From: an uncultured Ruminococcus sp.
GTDB taxonomy: Bacteria; Bacillota; Clostridia; Oscillospirales; CAG-272
Direction: 5' to 3'
NCBI GenBank assembly: GCA_902762505.1
Contig: CACWOQ010000012.1
Span: 48,433 to 112,432 of the forward strand
DNA length: 64,000 nt
Shown: one piece after another, positions 24,942 to 33,057 of the stretch
Layout of the letters: every line of letters starts with the position of its first letter
Numbering within the stretch: the stretch's first letter is position 1
Made by a program: the position numbers and the translations under genes
Notes under the pieces: model-generated
Seen by the model: only the letters and a program-made list of their open reading frames with translations
The model's database searches: none
What the model was told of the DNA's origin: nothing

Positions 24942-25739
24942 TTATTTTATAAACAGGTTGTCCGGGAGCTTTGCGTCCCAGTTCCTGTCGGTTCCGATAC
25001 CCAGTGCGTACGCGACGACCGCCGGTATATCCTTGACCTCGAGTTTTATCTCGGCTCCGCGGTTAACGGTCTTTCCTACTGCGACAAAGAACACCGTCAT
25101 CTCCTCCGGCGAGCTGCCGCCGTGACCGCCGCCGATGCCGCCGTGATCCGCTGTGGCTATGACGAGCGTATCATCCTCTATCCCTGCGCGGGCGACGGCG
25201 TCTCTTATCCGTCCGACGTATCCGTCAACGATATCAAGCTGTTCAAGATATTTCGGCGAGTTGTAGCCGTATCCGTGCCCGGCGTCGTCTATAGAGTCGA
25301 ACTGTATAAACAGAAACGTCGGCTTTTCTTTTTCGATATATTCGCAGATCATATCCGTGAGCGGTCCGTCTTGTCCCGTCGCCTTCGTTATACCGATGTC
25401 ATTGTCTGCTATCATCGTGTTTACGGTGTTCCAATGCGAGAACGATCCTATGACGGCGTCCGGTATCGCGTCTCTTATGATCTTATAGATCGTAGGATAC
25501 ACGTCTCTTTTCCCGTACGGCGTCGTATCCGTCGATTCCATTGTCATTTCGTGCTTTTCAGGGCGTACTCCGATGAGCATGCTTCCCCAGCATTGAGCCG
25601 ATTCCGAAGGGTACGATGTGATGCAGCTGTCGGTCCCGGCGCCTTCTGAAAACATTCTTCTGATCGCTTTTGCGCTCGTGTTCCTGTAAAAGTTCCCCGC
25701 GCCGTCGACCCCGATAAGTATAACGTGTCTGTATTTCAT
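24942..25739 (-). CDS. Alkaline-phosphatase-superfamily phosphodiesterase/nucleotide pyrophosphatase-like
   Basis: The 265-residue protein has the alkaline phosphatase superfamily metal-site pattern: ILIGVDGAG (D11), the nucleophile region SYPSESAQ, DDAGHGYGY and ATADHGGIGGGHGG. It is short for the family and has no signal peptide. It probably hydrolyses a phosphate mono- or diester in the cytoplasm; the substrate is unknown. Cotranscription with the mannosidase suggests a phosphorylated sugar or glycan, which is inference only. Confidence 0.82.
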   Translation of the reverse strand: MKYRHVILIGVDGAGNFYRNTSAKAIRRMFSEGAGTDSCITSYPSESAQCWGSMLIGVRPEKHEMTMESTDTTPYGKRDVYPTIYKIIRDAIPDAVIGSFSHWNTVNTMIADNDIGITKATGQDGPLTDMICEYIEKEKPTFLFIQFDSIDDAGHGYGYNSPKYLEQLDIVDGYVGRIRDAVARAGIEDDTLVIATADHGGIGGGHGGSSPEEMTVFFVAVGKTVNRGAEIKLEVKDIPAVVAYALGIGTDRNWDAKLPDNLFIK

Positions 25740-25760
25740 TTCCCGAATCCCTCCGTATGC

Positions 25761-25789
25761 AGTATAACATACAAAAAACGTAAAGTCAA
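25761..25789 (-). promoter_or_regulatory. Sigma-A promoter of the phosphodiesterase-GH38 operon
   Basis: On the minus strand TTGACT (25789-25784) and TATACT (25766-25761) are 17 bp apart, about 21 bp before the ATG at 25739. Confidence 0.82.
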
Positions 25790-25811
25790 TATAAAAAAGC
25801 AGTGTGAACGA

Positions 25812-25844
25812 TAAAAAGATGCCGGCTGAAAAACATCCGGCATC
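25812..25844 (-). terminator. Terminator after the MBL-fold lipoprotein gene
   Basis: GATGCCGG (25818-25825) and CCGGCATC (25837-25844) pair. On the minus strand the stem is followed by TTTTTAT. Confidence 0.85.
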
Positions 25845-25885
25845 CCCGCCTTCGCAATTGAGCGGAGGTCTTTAGTCATGTGATA

Positions 25886-27142
25886 CTATTTTTCGAGTTC
25901 AAAAACAGCAACCCGCTGTGTTTCGAGTATTTGCGGTGTCCATTTTTCAACTGAAAATGCTTTGGCGCCGGGATATTTTTTGTTTAATGAAGCAACGAAA
26001 TCTTTTCCGGCAGTGAGAAATCCCTGCTTTCTGAAGTCGTTTGCTTCAAACGGAAGACCCGCCCAGGTTCTTGTTGCGCCTATGGCGTAAGTTTTCGCGT
26101 CGTTCCAGACCCAGAGAGGCGTGGGCCACAGCCTGATCGAATTCTCGATTTCTATGGATTTATAGAAATTCTCGTTCGGACCGCCCTGACCGTGGTGTCC
26201 CATTTGCACGTATTCGGATTTAAGCTGCTCCGCACCGTATTTTTCCAACAGTCTGTCGCTTTCCTGTGATCCGCAGTCCCCGGTGAACAGAACGGAGTGA
26301 TTGCCGTATTCCATGCGAATTATGATACTTGTATCGTTTATATTAGCCGAGTCCATACACCACGTGAGGAGCACTCTGAATTTTACCCCGTCTATGTCTA
26401 TCGAAAGACCTTTGTCTACCGCCTCCTCGGTTATTACGGCGCCGTTTATGAGGTTATAGTAATATTTGTCGTCTCCCTCGGGAGCGGTCCATTTGTCTTC
26501 CGGTATATCTGCGCCGCTGATGCCGCTGAAACCGACTGTCGAATAATAATTCTGAAATCCTCTTATCAGCTTTGAATGCTCTGCGGGCTCGTAATCTCCG
26601 TTTTGTTTGCTGTCCCATTCAACGCCGCATTCGGGAAAATCGAAATAGAAGTTGTTGATTTTGTAATTGTCTTCAGTTTTATACGAATCAAGCATTTTGG
26701 CAAGCTCGTAATAATGGTCGCTGTGAATATGCGACAAAAACCATGCCTCAACTTCAAAGTAATCGCCTTCGTTCAATCCGAGAATGGCTCTTATTGCTGC
26801 GGGAAGGTACGGTTTTGCGTTGAAGCCCGTTCCGTAAATGCCGCCGTCGATCACTATGATCTTCTTCTCGGGCGTGACGACAACGTAACTCATCATCAGA
26901 CTTGAGGATTCGGGCGCAAGCTGATACAGCTCGACTTTTTTCGGAACCTCGGGCTCGGCAGCGTCAGTCACAGTCTCGGTCTCTGCTTCTGTCGTTGTTT
27001 CCATAGTGTCGGTCTCCGTTATCTCATTTGTTGTATTGTCGGACGAATCGGTCTGAGACTCCGGATTCTCCGAACAGCCTGCTGACGATAACACCGAGGC
27101 AAGGATCATCAGCACGGCTATAAGAATACTGATTTTTCTCAT
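25886..27142 (-). CDS. Exported metallo-beta-lactamase-fold lipoprotein
   Basis: The 418-residue protein starts with a lipoprotein signal (LSSAGC, cysteine 23). A Thr/Glu-rich linker (about 27-65) and a metallo-beta-lactamase-fold domain with SHIHSDHYY (H138, H140, D142, H143) and FTGDCGSQ follow. It resembles ComEC-type or phosphodiesterase-like hydrolases, with unknown substrate, and would act outside the membrane. ATG 27142 is chosen because it follows AAAGG and begins the signal peptide; the longer frame from 27181 does not. It lies after the surface-protein gene on the same strand, beyond a hairpin. Confidence 0.78.
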   Translation of the reverse strand: MRKISILIAVLMILASVLSSAGCSENPESQTDSSDNTTNEITETDTMETTTEAETETVTDAAEPEVPKKVELYQLAPESSSLMMSYVVVTPEKKIIVIDGGIYGTGFNAKPYLPAAIRAILGLNEGDYFEVEAWFLSHIHSDHYYELAKMLDSYKTEDNYKINNFYFDFPECGVEWDSKQNGDYEPAEHSKLIRGFQNYYSTVGFSGISGADIPEDKWTAPEGDDKYYYNLINGAVITEEAVDKGLSIDIDGVKFRVLLTWCMDSANINDTSIIIRMEYGNHSVLFTGDCGSQESDRLLEKYGAEQLKSEYVQMGHHGQGGPNENFYKSIEIENSIRLWPTPLWVWNDAKTYAIGATRTWAGLPFEANDFRKQGFLTAGKDFVASLNKKYPGAKAFSVEKWTPQILETQRVAVFELEK

Positions 27143-27174
27143 TGTTTTACCTTTGTTTTTTTTGATATATGATA

Positions 27175-27210
27175 AACGCACAAACTGCCTGAGGAGGCGG
27201 TTTGTGCGTT
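27175..27210 (-). terminator. Strong hairpin after the surface-protein gene
   Basis: A 16-bp stem (27175-27190 with 27195-27210, one G-T pair, loop GAGG) lies just after the gene at 27224-28111. The minus-strand tail is TTTATC, so termination may be partial and some reading into the MBL gene is possible. Confidence 0.7.
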
Positions 27211-27223
27211 GTCTTGGTACCGA

Positions 27224-28111
27224 TTATTTTACTTTCTTTGCAACGACAACACCTGCGAGCGCGACACAGGCGACCGCTGTCACAGCTATTACGGAAGCAT
27301 CGGCAGTACCGGGATTCTCAGGGGCCGCAGCCTCTTTTTCCTGGGTGAAGGGAAGCTCGAACGTTGTGTCAACAAGCTCACCGTTGGCGTCAACGGCGAA
27401 TATCTTTATCGTATGAGCGCCCTTGCCGACGTTGGAGACGTCGATATCAATATTGAAGCCTTCGGCGGTCTGATCTATCGCGTCTTTTACGTCAGGTCTG
27501 TCCTGAATATAATCGGCGGAAGATACGGCGCTGTTTCCGTCTATCGTGTAAGCGAAGCCGGTGATGGCGGTGGAAATGAACGCCCAGCCGCGTACGTTGA
27601 TCGTCGAGATTTCGCCCTTGACTTCGTTTTCCTTTATCCAGACGTCTGCCTGACCGGTAGCGGGCGATACAAGAGTGCCGTCAACGGCGATACCGTCCCA
27701 GGACTTGTTTTTCAGTTCAGCCGCAGAGGAAGACGACGCATCGGTTATCTCGATCTCAATGGATTCGATCCATTCGGCAGTGTTAGCCCAGGGGTTGTCA
27801 TTGCCGACGAGAGCGATGGTCCATTTGCCGGCGGTGAATTCGGTGTTGACGTCCCGGAGATTTTCAAGCAGATTGAACTGCGTGCCGCTGCCTACGGTCT
27901 CAACATATACCCAACCGGCGGAACCTTCTTTGATTTCGGTTCTCTGGATACCGACCCAGTCGGTGCCGGATCCGGCTGCAGTGACGAGTATGGGCTCGCC
28001 TACCGCGAACGTCGTTTTGTTTACATGCAGTTTGCTGCCGTCAGCGAATACTGCCGTGCACAGAGCGACGGTTATGGCAAGAACGATTGCCAGTGCTGTG
28101 AATTTTTTCAT
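27224..28111 (-). CDS. Secreted surface protein with sortase-like C-terminal tail
   Basis: The 295-residue protein has a signal peptide (cleavage near TAVFA-DG), two beta-rich domains (about 25-130 and 140-255) and a C-terminal tail. The tail is NPGTAD, a hydrophobic stretch and KKVK, which resembles the NPxTGD-type clostridial sorting signals although not canonical. I do not recognise the domains; the second (VNKTT...FAVGEPILVTAAG at the start, IDVSNVGKGAHTIKIFA later) looks like a small beta-sandwich. It is one of three exported, C-terminally anchored proteins encoded in a row, and has its own promoter. Confidence 0.68.
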   Translation of the reverse strand: MKKFTALAIVLAITVALCTAVFADGSKLHVNKTTFAVGEPILVTAAGSGTDWVGIQRTEIKEGSAGWVYVETVGSGTQFNLLENLRDVNTEFTAGKWTIALVGNDNPWANTAEWIESIEIEITDASSSSAAELKNKSWDGIAVDGTLVSPATGQADVWIKENEVKGEISTINVRGWAFISTAITGFAYTIDGNSAVSSADYIQDRPDVKDAIDQTAEGFNIDIDVSNVGKGAHTIKIFAVDANGELVDTTFELPFTQEKEAAAPENPGTADASVIAVTAVACVALAGVVVAKKVK

Positions 28112-28272
28112 TTTGTGTCATGCCTCCTTAATAATAATGCACAAAATATGATTTCAAGAGTGTTAAACGTGACACCCGATAGCGGCAGCCGGAAAACGCA
28201 GCGTCCGTGTACGGACCCGCTGATTGATAAGCTTTACACTCACCGTCAGCGTATCCCGACTGCCATTGTGAA

Positions 28273-28300
28273 ATTATACACAAATATCAGAATTTGTCAA
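28273..28300 (-). promoter_or_regulatory. Promoter with long leader for the surface-protein gene
   Basis: On the minus strand TTGACA (28300-28295) and TATAAT (28278-28273) are 16 bp apart. The start codon is at 28111, so the leader is about 155 bases and includes a GTCCGTACACGGAC hairpin (28208-28221) and AAGGAGG close to the ATG. I could not match it to a known riboswitch. Confidence 0.75.
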
Positions 28301-28337
28301 GTGTATTATATCACTATCCGGCGTTTTTTAAATCTGT

Positions 28338-29876
28338 TTATTTTTTTCTTTTTCTGAGAAAAATTACAACGCAGACGGCGGCGATTACCGCAACTGCGGC
28401 AATAACACCGATGATGATACCCGTTTTGCTGCTGTTTCCGGTTTTGTCAGCACCGGTCGACCCGGCTTTATCGGTGTCAGTCGCCGGAGAAGTGACCTCA
28501 GCCGTGCTGTCGTTATTCTCTTTGTCCGTTACGACAGTTTCCGTCGTGCCGGGCTCGGGGTCGGTGACGGCGTCAGTAGTGCTGTTCGGATCGTCGTATC
28601 TTGCCTTCAGGGATCTGATATACAACTCCTGACCGGGCTCGGCGGCAAATGATGCAAAGTCGACCCTGATCATCCTCACCTCATGGTGCCACGTATCGTT
28701 GTCATCGTCTCGCATGTTGACCTCAAGATCCGTGAAATCATCGGCGGCGTCAATGTCGAACGTGATATGGTTATCCGTGAAGTAAACTTCGGAATACTTT
28801 GTGGAGAAATAGATGTCCGCCACGTTATCCTCGAATCCGCCGCCGGTTTTATAGTTGAAAATCAGCGTGGTGAATTTGTCGCCGTCAAACGAGTTCGTTT
28901 CATCTATCGGAACGTAAAAGTACGGCTGCGCTCCGGTGATCGTCACTTTGACCGCGCCGGAATCGTCCATTTCGAGTGTGCAGCGCTGCGGCTCCGCTTT
29001 TATCATCTTGCTGAACATTTCGGGGTCGGAAAAGTCCACAACGGTGATAACGTCGCCGATATTGTAATCAATGTGCTCTCTTTCCGTGACCTCTGCGGCG
29101 CCCGTATCTACCACCTCGGGCGTGTAGGGCTTTCCGCTTCTGTACTTGTCGTCGTCGACCAGGCAGTTGTGCTTGATCTCGTCGTCAGACAGGACTCTGT
29201 CGTAGAATCTGAAGGAGTAAACGTCACCGGACCAGCTTCTCTTGGGATTCTCATGACCGAAGAAAAGCGTGTCTGCTATGTTGATCTCAACGGGTACGCC
29301 GGATGACACAAGCTCGCCGTCAATGTAGATCTTACATATCGGCTCGTCGATGTCGAACGTCACCGCGAGCGTCGAATTGCTTACGAGATCACGTCCGTTT
29401 TTTGCGATCGGTCTGTCTCTGTTGTTGTCATTATACTTGTATTCCAGATCGTCAAGTCCGTCCTGAACGCGGATGAACATCGAGAATTCGTCGTTGTCGG
29501 ACGCGACGAGCGTCAGCCAGTCGGTGCCGTAGTATTCGAGCTCGCCGAACGCCATTTCTATCGTATACTGCTTGGCGTTGGCGACGCTTCTGACGTTTTC
29601 GTTGAAATACGTGCGCTTTTTGTCAACGTGGAACGCGTTTTCGGTCCACTTCGTGTTTTCATCCGTTTCAACGCTGAAGTGATATCCGTTGCCGGAGAGG
29701 TCGCGCCAGATCGAGGCGTTGAGATCCTGTTTTCCGTTCGAGTTGTTCGCGCCGTCGTAATAAGCAACTATTCCGTCCATTATTATCCCGTCCTTTGCCG
29801 AAGCGGTGAGGGGAACGACGGATGCGATGATGACCGCCGCGATAAACGCGGAGAGAAGTCTTAACGTTATCTTCAT
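28338..29876 (-). CDS. Secreted LamG-like protein with C-terminal membrane anchor (1)
   Basis: The 512-residue protein has a signal peptide (ends near LTASA-KD) and a concanavalin-A-like/LamG domain (about 30-225, IVAYYDGANN through VYSFRFYDRVLSDDEI). A second beta-rich domain (about 250-420), an Asp/Thr/Glu-rich linker and a C-terminal membrane helix with RKRKK follow. LamG domains bind glycans or proteins at the surface. No catalytic motif is seen. It follows the second LamG gene by 15 bp. Confidence 0.78.
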   Translation of the reverse strand: MKITLRLLSAFIAAVIIASVVPLTASAKDGIIMDGIVAYYDGANNSNGKQDLNASIWRDLSGNGYHFSVETDENTKWTENAFHVDKKRTYFNENVRSVANAKQYTIEMAFGELEYYGTDWLTLVASDNDEFSMFIRVQDGLDDLEYKYNDNNRDRPIAKNGRDLVSNSTLAVTFDIDEPICKIYIDGELVSSGVPVEINIADTLFFGHENPKRSWSGDVYSFRFYDRVLSDDEIKHNCLVDDDKYRSGKPYTPEVVDTGAAEVTEREHIDYNIGDVITVVDFSDPEMFSKMIKAEPQRCTLEMDDSGAVKVTITGAQPYFYVPIDETNSFDGDKFTTLIFNYKTGGGFEDNVADIYFSTKYSEVYFTDNHITFDIDAADDFTDLEVNMRDDDNDTWHHEVRMIRVDFASFAAEPGQELYIRSLKARYDDPNSTTDAVTDPEPGTTETVVTDKENNDSTAEVTSPATDTDKAGSTGADKTGNSSKTGIIIGVIAAVAVIAAVCVVIFLRKRKK

Positions 29877-29891
29877 GAATACCTCCCTGAT

Positions 29892-31187
29892 TTATTTCTT
29901 TTTCTTTTTAATCAGGATGAACGAGATGATTGCGGCAACGACGACAACGCCGGCGATTATCCCGATGATGACGCCGGTATTGGAGCCCTTGCCCTGACTT
30001 TTTTCACCTTCCGTCGTCGCTTCGGGCTTTGTGCCGTCAGCCTTGGCGGTCGTTTCGTCTTTGTCCTCGGTGTCGGCTGCGGTCGTCACGGCTTCGGTGT
30101 TCTTCGTCTCTTCATCTGTCTGCGGCGCGTCTGTCACCTCTTCGGTCGTCAGCTCCTCAGTCGTGGTTTCGTCGGGATTGTATTCCTTTGCCGTTGCGGG
30201 TCCGGGGATCGTCGAATAGCTTACGGGCTTGTAATAAAGTGAATCTTCGGGCTCGATCGGACCGTCCATGACTCTTATCTCGGAGATCGATCCGGCGAAC
30301 AGTCTTCTGATCATGCCCTCGGGCGCGTCCTCGTTCTTGCACTCGTTTTCATGACCGGCGCCCCATTTGCGTCCCACGCCGACTTCCCATGAATAATCAG
30401 GCTCGGTGTATTCCAGGTACGGAAAATCGCCTATCGTGCGGAGTGCTTCGCCGTCGATATAATACGTGGTCGAGATGCCGTCGCTTGAAACGAGGATGTG
30501 ATGCCAGCCGTCCGCCCCGATCGTGATCTCGTTCATTTCAACGTTCACCTTCGAGGCATAATTGCAGTGAAGGTACTGGAGCCACGTTTTGTTCTCACCC
30601 ATGACGCCGTTTGCGTCGTCCGTCCATTCGGATAAAGCTATCGAGAAGGGAGGCTCGTTCTGTTCTTCGATAACGCCCTGTCTTGAGAATATGCCGCAGT
30701 AGCGGTTGTAGTCGTTGTCAAGCTCGGGCGAGAGCTTTACTATTATGTCGACTGAGAAGCCTTCGTCGAATTCGTTCGAGTTGATCGGCGAGCCCTTTAT
30801 CGTTTCAAGATATTTGCCGGAGGTGTAGCCGCCCGTCCAGCTCGTCTCGCCTTCATTATAAGGGTCTACCGCTTCGGCGAGCACCTTGGTGTTGTCCATT
30901 TTCAGAGCCGATGCGGATTTTGATTCACCTTTGTCTGCGCCGGTGTCCCATGTGAAAATGTCAAGCTGGGATCCGTTGCCGACGGTCCTTGTCACGAGGT
31001 CGTTTCCGTTGCCGGTCAGGTCTATAAACTGCAGGTTGTCTTTTTCAATGTCGCCGACGAAATATCCCTGCTCGTTCTGAAGCTTCCAGTGCGCCACCGC
31101 CTTCGCCTCCTCGGCGTGCGCCGGAATGAAAGCAAAGCAGCTGATGATGATCGACGCCATAAGCACGGCAGCCGTTATTTTCTTCAT
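29892..31187 (-). CDS. Secreted LamG-like protein with C-terminal membrane anchor (2)
   Basis: The 431-residue protein has a signal peptide (ends near PAHA-EE), one LamG/concanavalin-like domain (about 28-310, with AHWKLQNEQGYF, DLTGNGNDL and SISEIRVMDGPI), a long Thr/Glu linker (about 330-395) and a C-terminal helix followed by KKKKK. It is the first gene of this minus-strand group and is divergent from the AraC regulator gene. The likely role is carbohydrate binding at the cell surface. Confidence 0.78.
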   Translation of the reverse strand: MKKITAAVLMASIIISCFAFIPAHAEEAKAVAHWKLQNEQGYFVGDIEKDNLQFIDLTGNGNDLVTRTVGNGSQLDIFTWDTGADKGESKSASALKMDNTKVLAEAVDPYNEGETSWTGGYTSGKYLETIKGSPINSNEFDEGFSVDIIVKLSPELDNDYNRYCGIFSRQGVIEEQNEPPFSIALSEWTDDANGVMGENKTWLQYLHCNYASKVNVEMNEITIGADGWHHILVSSDGISTTYYIDGEALRTIGDFPYLEYTEPDYSWEVGVGRKWGAGHENECKNEDAPEGMIRRLFAGSISEIRVMDGPIEPEDSLYYKPVSYSTIPGPATAKEYNPDETTTEELTTEEVTDAPQTDEETKNTEAVTTAADTEDKDETTAKADGTKPEATTEGEKSQGKGSNTGVIIGIIAGVVVVAAIISFILIKKKKK

Positions 31188-31212
31188 TTGTGTAACCTCC
31201 GTTTTTTTTCTT

Positions 31213-31241
31213 ATTATATCACGCGATTATACAAAATGCAA
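31213..31241 (-). promoter_or_regulatory. Sigma-A promoter of the LamG gene pair
   Basis: On the minus strand TTGCAT (31241-31236) and TATAAT (31218-31213) are 17 bp apart. It is back to back with the AraC gene promoter, about 85 bp away. Confidence 0.75.
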
Positions 31242-31323
31242 ATCATATTGTGCGGCAAAGTGTGCAAAATTTTACTTTTTCCGGCTTTTTCGTGAAAAAA
31301 TAAATAAAAATCGCGAACGAATG

Positions 31324-31352
31324 TTGACTTTATACGTGTAAAGTGATATAAT
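31324..31352 (+). promoter_or_regulatory. Sigma-A promoter of the AraC-acyltransferase-GH3 operon
   Basis: TTGACT (31324-31329) and TATAAT (31347-31352) are 17 bp apart. The ATG follows 24 bp after the -10 with GGGAGGGGAGCGGAGG in between. No clear palindromic operator is seen. Confidence 0.85.
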
Positions 31353-31381
31353 TTCACAAAACAAGGGAGGGGAGCGGAGGT

Positions 31382-32143
31382 ATGTTTTACGAGATAAGAA
31401 ACAACGGCGACGCGGAATATCTGCGCGTGGATACGGAAAACAACATGAACTTTCCGCGCCATATACACCATTCGTTTGAAATAATCCTCATGAACGGCGG
31501 GGAGATGAAGCTGACCGTCGGTTCAAATGAATATACGCTGAAGGAAGGCGACGCCGCCCTGATCTTCCCGCATCAGGTCCACTCGCTCGAATCGGAGCAC
31601 AGCAGCCACGTAACGTATATTTTTTCGCCGTTGATTGTGAATTCGTACTATTTTGCACTGACCGACAGGGTCCCTTCTTCGGCTGTGTTCAGGATACCGG
31701 AGGATCTTTCTCGCGCCCTGCGCGCGCTTCAGCCGGATTCACCTTTAGTAATGAAAAAGGGCGTGCTGTATTCCGTCTGCGCTGAATTCGACCGCGGCGC
31801 GGAATACGTTGCGAAAGGCTATGAAAACGGTCCGTTTTTCAAGCTTTTCTCGTTCGTTGAGGAGAACTACACTAACGAATGCACTCTCGGCGACGCGGTG
31901 AAGCACATCGGCATGAATTACTCTTACATATCGAGAAATTTCAAGAAGCTCGTCGGGATGAGCTTCAACGATTACGTGAATCTGATGCGGCTGAACCGCG
32001 CCTGTTATCTGCTGAAGACGGGAGAGGGTTCTATAACGGACTGCGGATACGAAAGCGGATTCAGATCGATACATACGTTTAACAGGAATTTTAAAGAAAA
32101 ATACGGCATGTCGCCGTATCAGTACAGACAAGCACAGAGGTGA
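31382..32143 (+). CDS. AraC-family regulator with cupin sensor
   Basis: The 253-residue protein has an N-terminal cupin-like sensor (HIHHSFEIILMNGGEMKLTV from about 27, and LKEGDAALIFPHQVH). The C-terminal part holds two helix-turn-helix motifs of the AraC type (LGDAVKHIGMNYSYISRNFK and ITDCGYESGFRSIHTFNRNF, then YGMSPYQYR). It probably senses a sugar or oligosaccharide and activates the genes that follow. The acyltransferase-like gene starts 5 bp after its stop. Confidence 0.88.
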   Translation: MFYEIRNNGDAEYLRVDTENNMNFPRHIHHSFEIILMNGGEMKLTVGSNEYTLKEGDAALIFPHQVHSLESEHSSHVTYIFSPLIVNSYYFALTDRVPSSAVFRIPEDLSRALRALQPDSPLVMKKGVLYSVCAEFDRGAEYVAKGYENGPFFKLFSFVEENYTNECTLGDAVKHIGMNYSYISRNFKKLVGMSFNDYVNLMRLNRACYLLKTGEGSITDCGYESGFRSIHTFNRNFKEKYGMSPYQYRQAQR

Positions 32144-32148
32144 TTTGC

Positions 32149-33057
32149 ATGCATATGAACGCGGAGCTTGAAAGACTTTTGCAAAACGGCTATACGGAAG
32201 AGGTAAGAGAGGGCGTTGCGGCGCTTGAAAAAATGCTCGACCGGAAGCCCGCGCTTGCCGCGGAGATGGACGGCGTGGTTTCCCGGTATTCGGGCGACGA
32301 AACGCTGTCAATGGACGGCGCGCTTGCCGAAATAGCGGAAATATCGAAAAAATACGGCGAAAACGAATACAGCCTCGATCTTTTGCTGATCGTCAACAGC
32401 CTGCCGAACCTTCATGAAAAATACAAACAGCACAATATCCCGGACGGCGTGTTCTACGAGTCGATGGACGATATAAGATGCAAGATAAACGAATGCGTAG
32501 AATGCAAGGGGGTCGTCGGAACGTTTGTCGCGGACTGGTACGACAGATTCTTTAAGCTTACGTGCTTCGGCTTCGGCAGGTTCCAGTACGAGGCGCTGAA
32601 GTTTCCGGACCCGGACTTCACGCTAAGGTGCGGAAAGACCGTCAGAACCGGCGATACGTTTATAAACATGCACATACCGTCAAGGGGAATACCTCTGACG
32701 GACGAGGTCAGACTTGACTCATACCGACGGGCGTACCGGCACTTTGCGCCGCTTTTCCCGGACGGCGTTGTCATTTTCGGCTGTTCGTCGTGGCTTCTGT
32801 ATCCGGCTCACCTCGAATTTCTGCCGGAGGATATGAATATAAGGAAATTCATCAAAGATTTTGAAATGGTCCGCGGAGGCGACACGGAGGACTTCCACGA
32901 CAGATGGAGAGTTTTCGGCAGATACGCGGACCTGCCCGATAACGAGCTCCCGCGCGATACGAAGCTTCGCGCCGCGTACGCGGAAAGGCTTTGCGGCGGC
33001 GGCAAAACGGGGCGCGGATTCGGTTTATTCGCATTTGACGGAGAAAAAATACTATGA
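32149..33057 (+). CDS. Acyltransferase-like protein (GNAT-like C-terminal domain)
   Basis: The 302-residue cytoplasmic protein resembles the clostridial acyltransferase-domain proteins, in which a helical N-terminal domain (about 1-110) precedes a GNAT-like domain (about 115-300). The match rests on FGRFQYE, HIPSRGIPL, SWLLYPAHLEFLPE and the GFGLF end. The substrate is unknown. ATG 32149 is preferred because AGAGG is 8 bases upstream; GTG 32140 is also in frame. It overlaps the GH3 gene by ATGA, so acylation or deacylation of a sugar next to hydrolysis is a fair guess. Confidence 0.62.
   Translation: MHMNAELERLLQNGYTEEVREGVAALEKMLDRKPALAAEMDGVVSRYSGDETLSMDGALAEIAEISKKYGENEYSLDLLLIVNSLPNLHEKYKQHNIPDGVFYESMDDIRCKINECVECKGVVGTFVADWYDRFFKLTCFGFGRFQYEALKFPDPDFTLRCGKTVRTGDTFINMHIPSRGIPLTDEVRLDSYRRAYRHFAPLFPDGVVIFGCSSWLLYPAHLEFLPEDMNIRKFIKDFEMVRGGDTEDFHDRWRVFGRYADLPDNELPRDTKLRAAYAERLCGGGKTGRGFGLFAFDGEKIL

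Noticed and set aside
28112..28300. A cyclic-di-GMP (GEMM) riboswitch in the long leader.
   Set aside because: I looked for the conserved GEMM core and did not find it in the right order, so no class is assigned.
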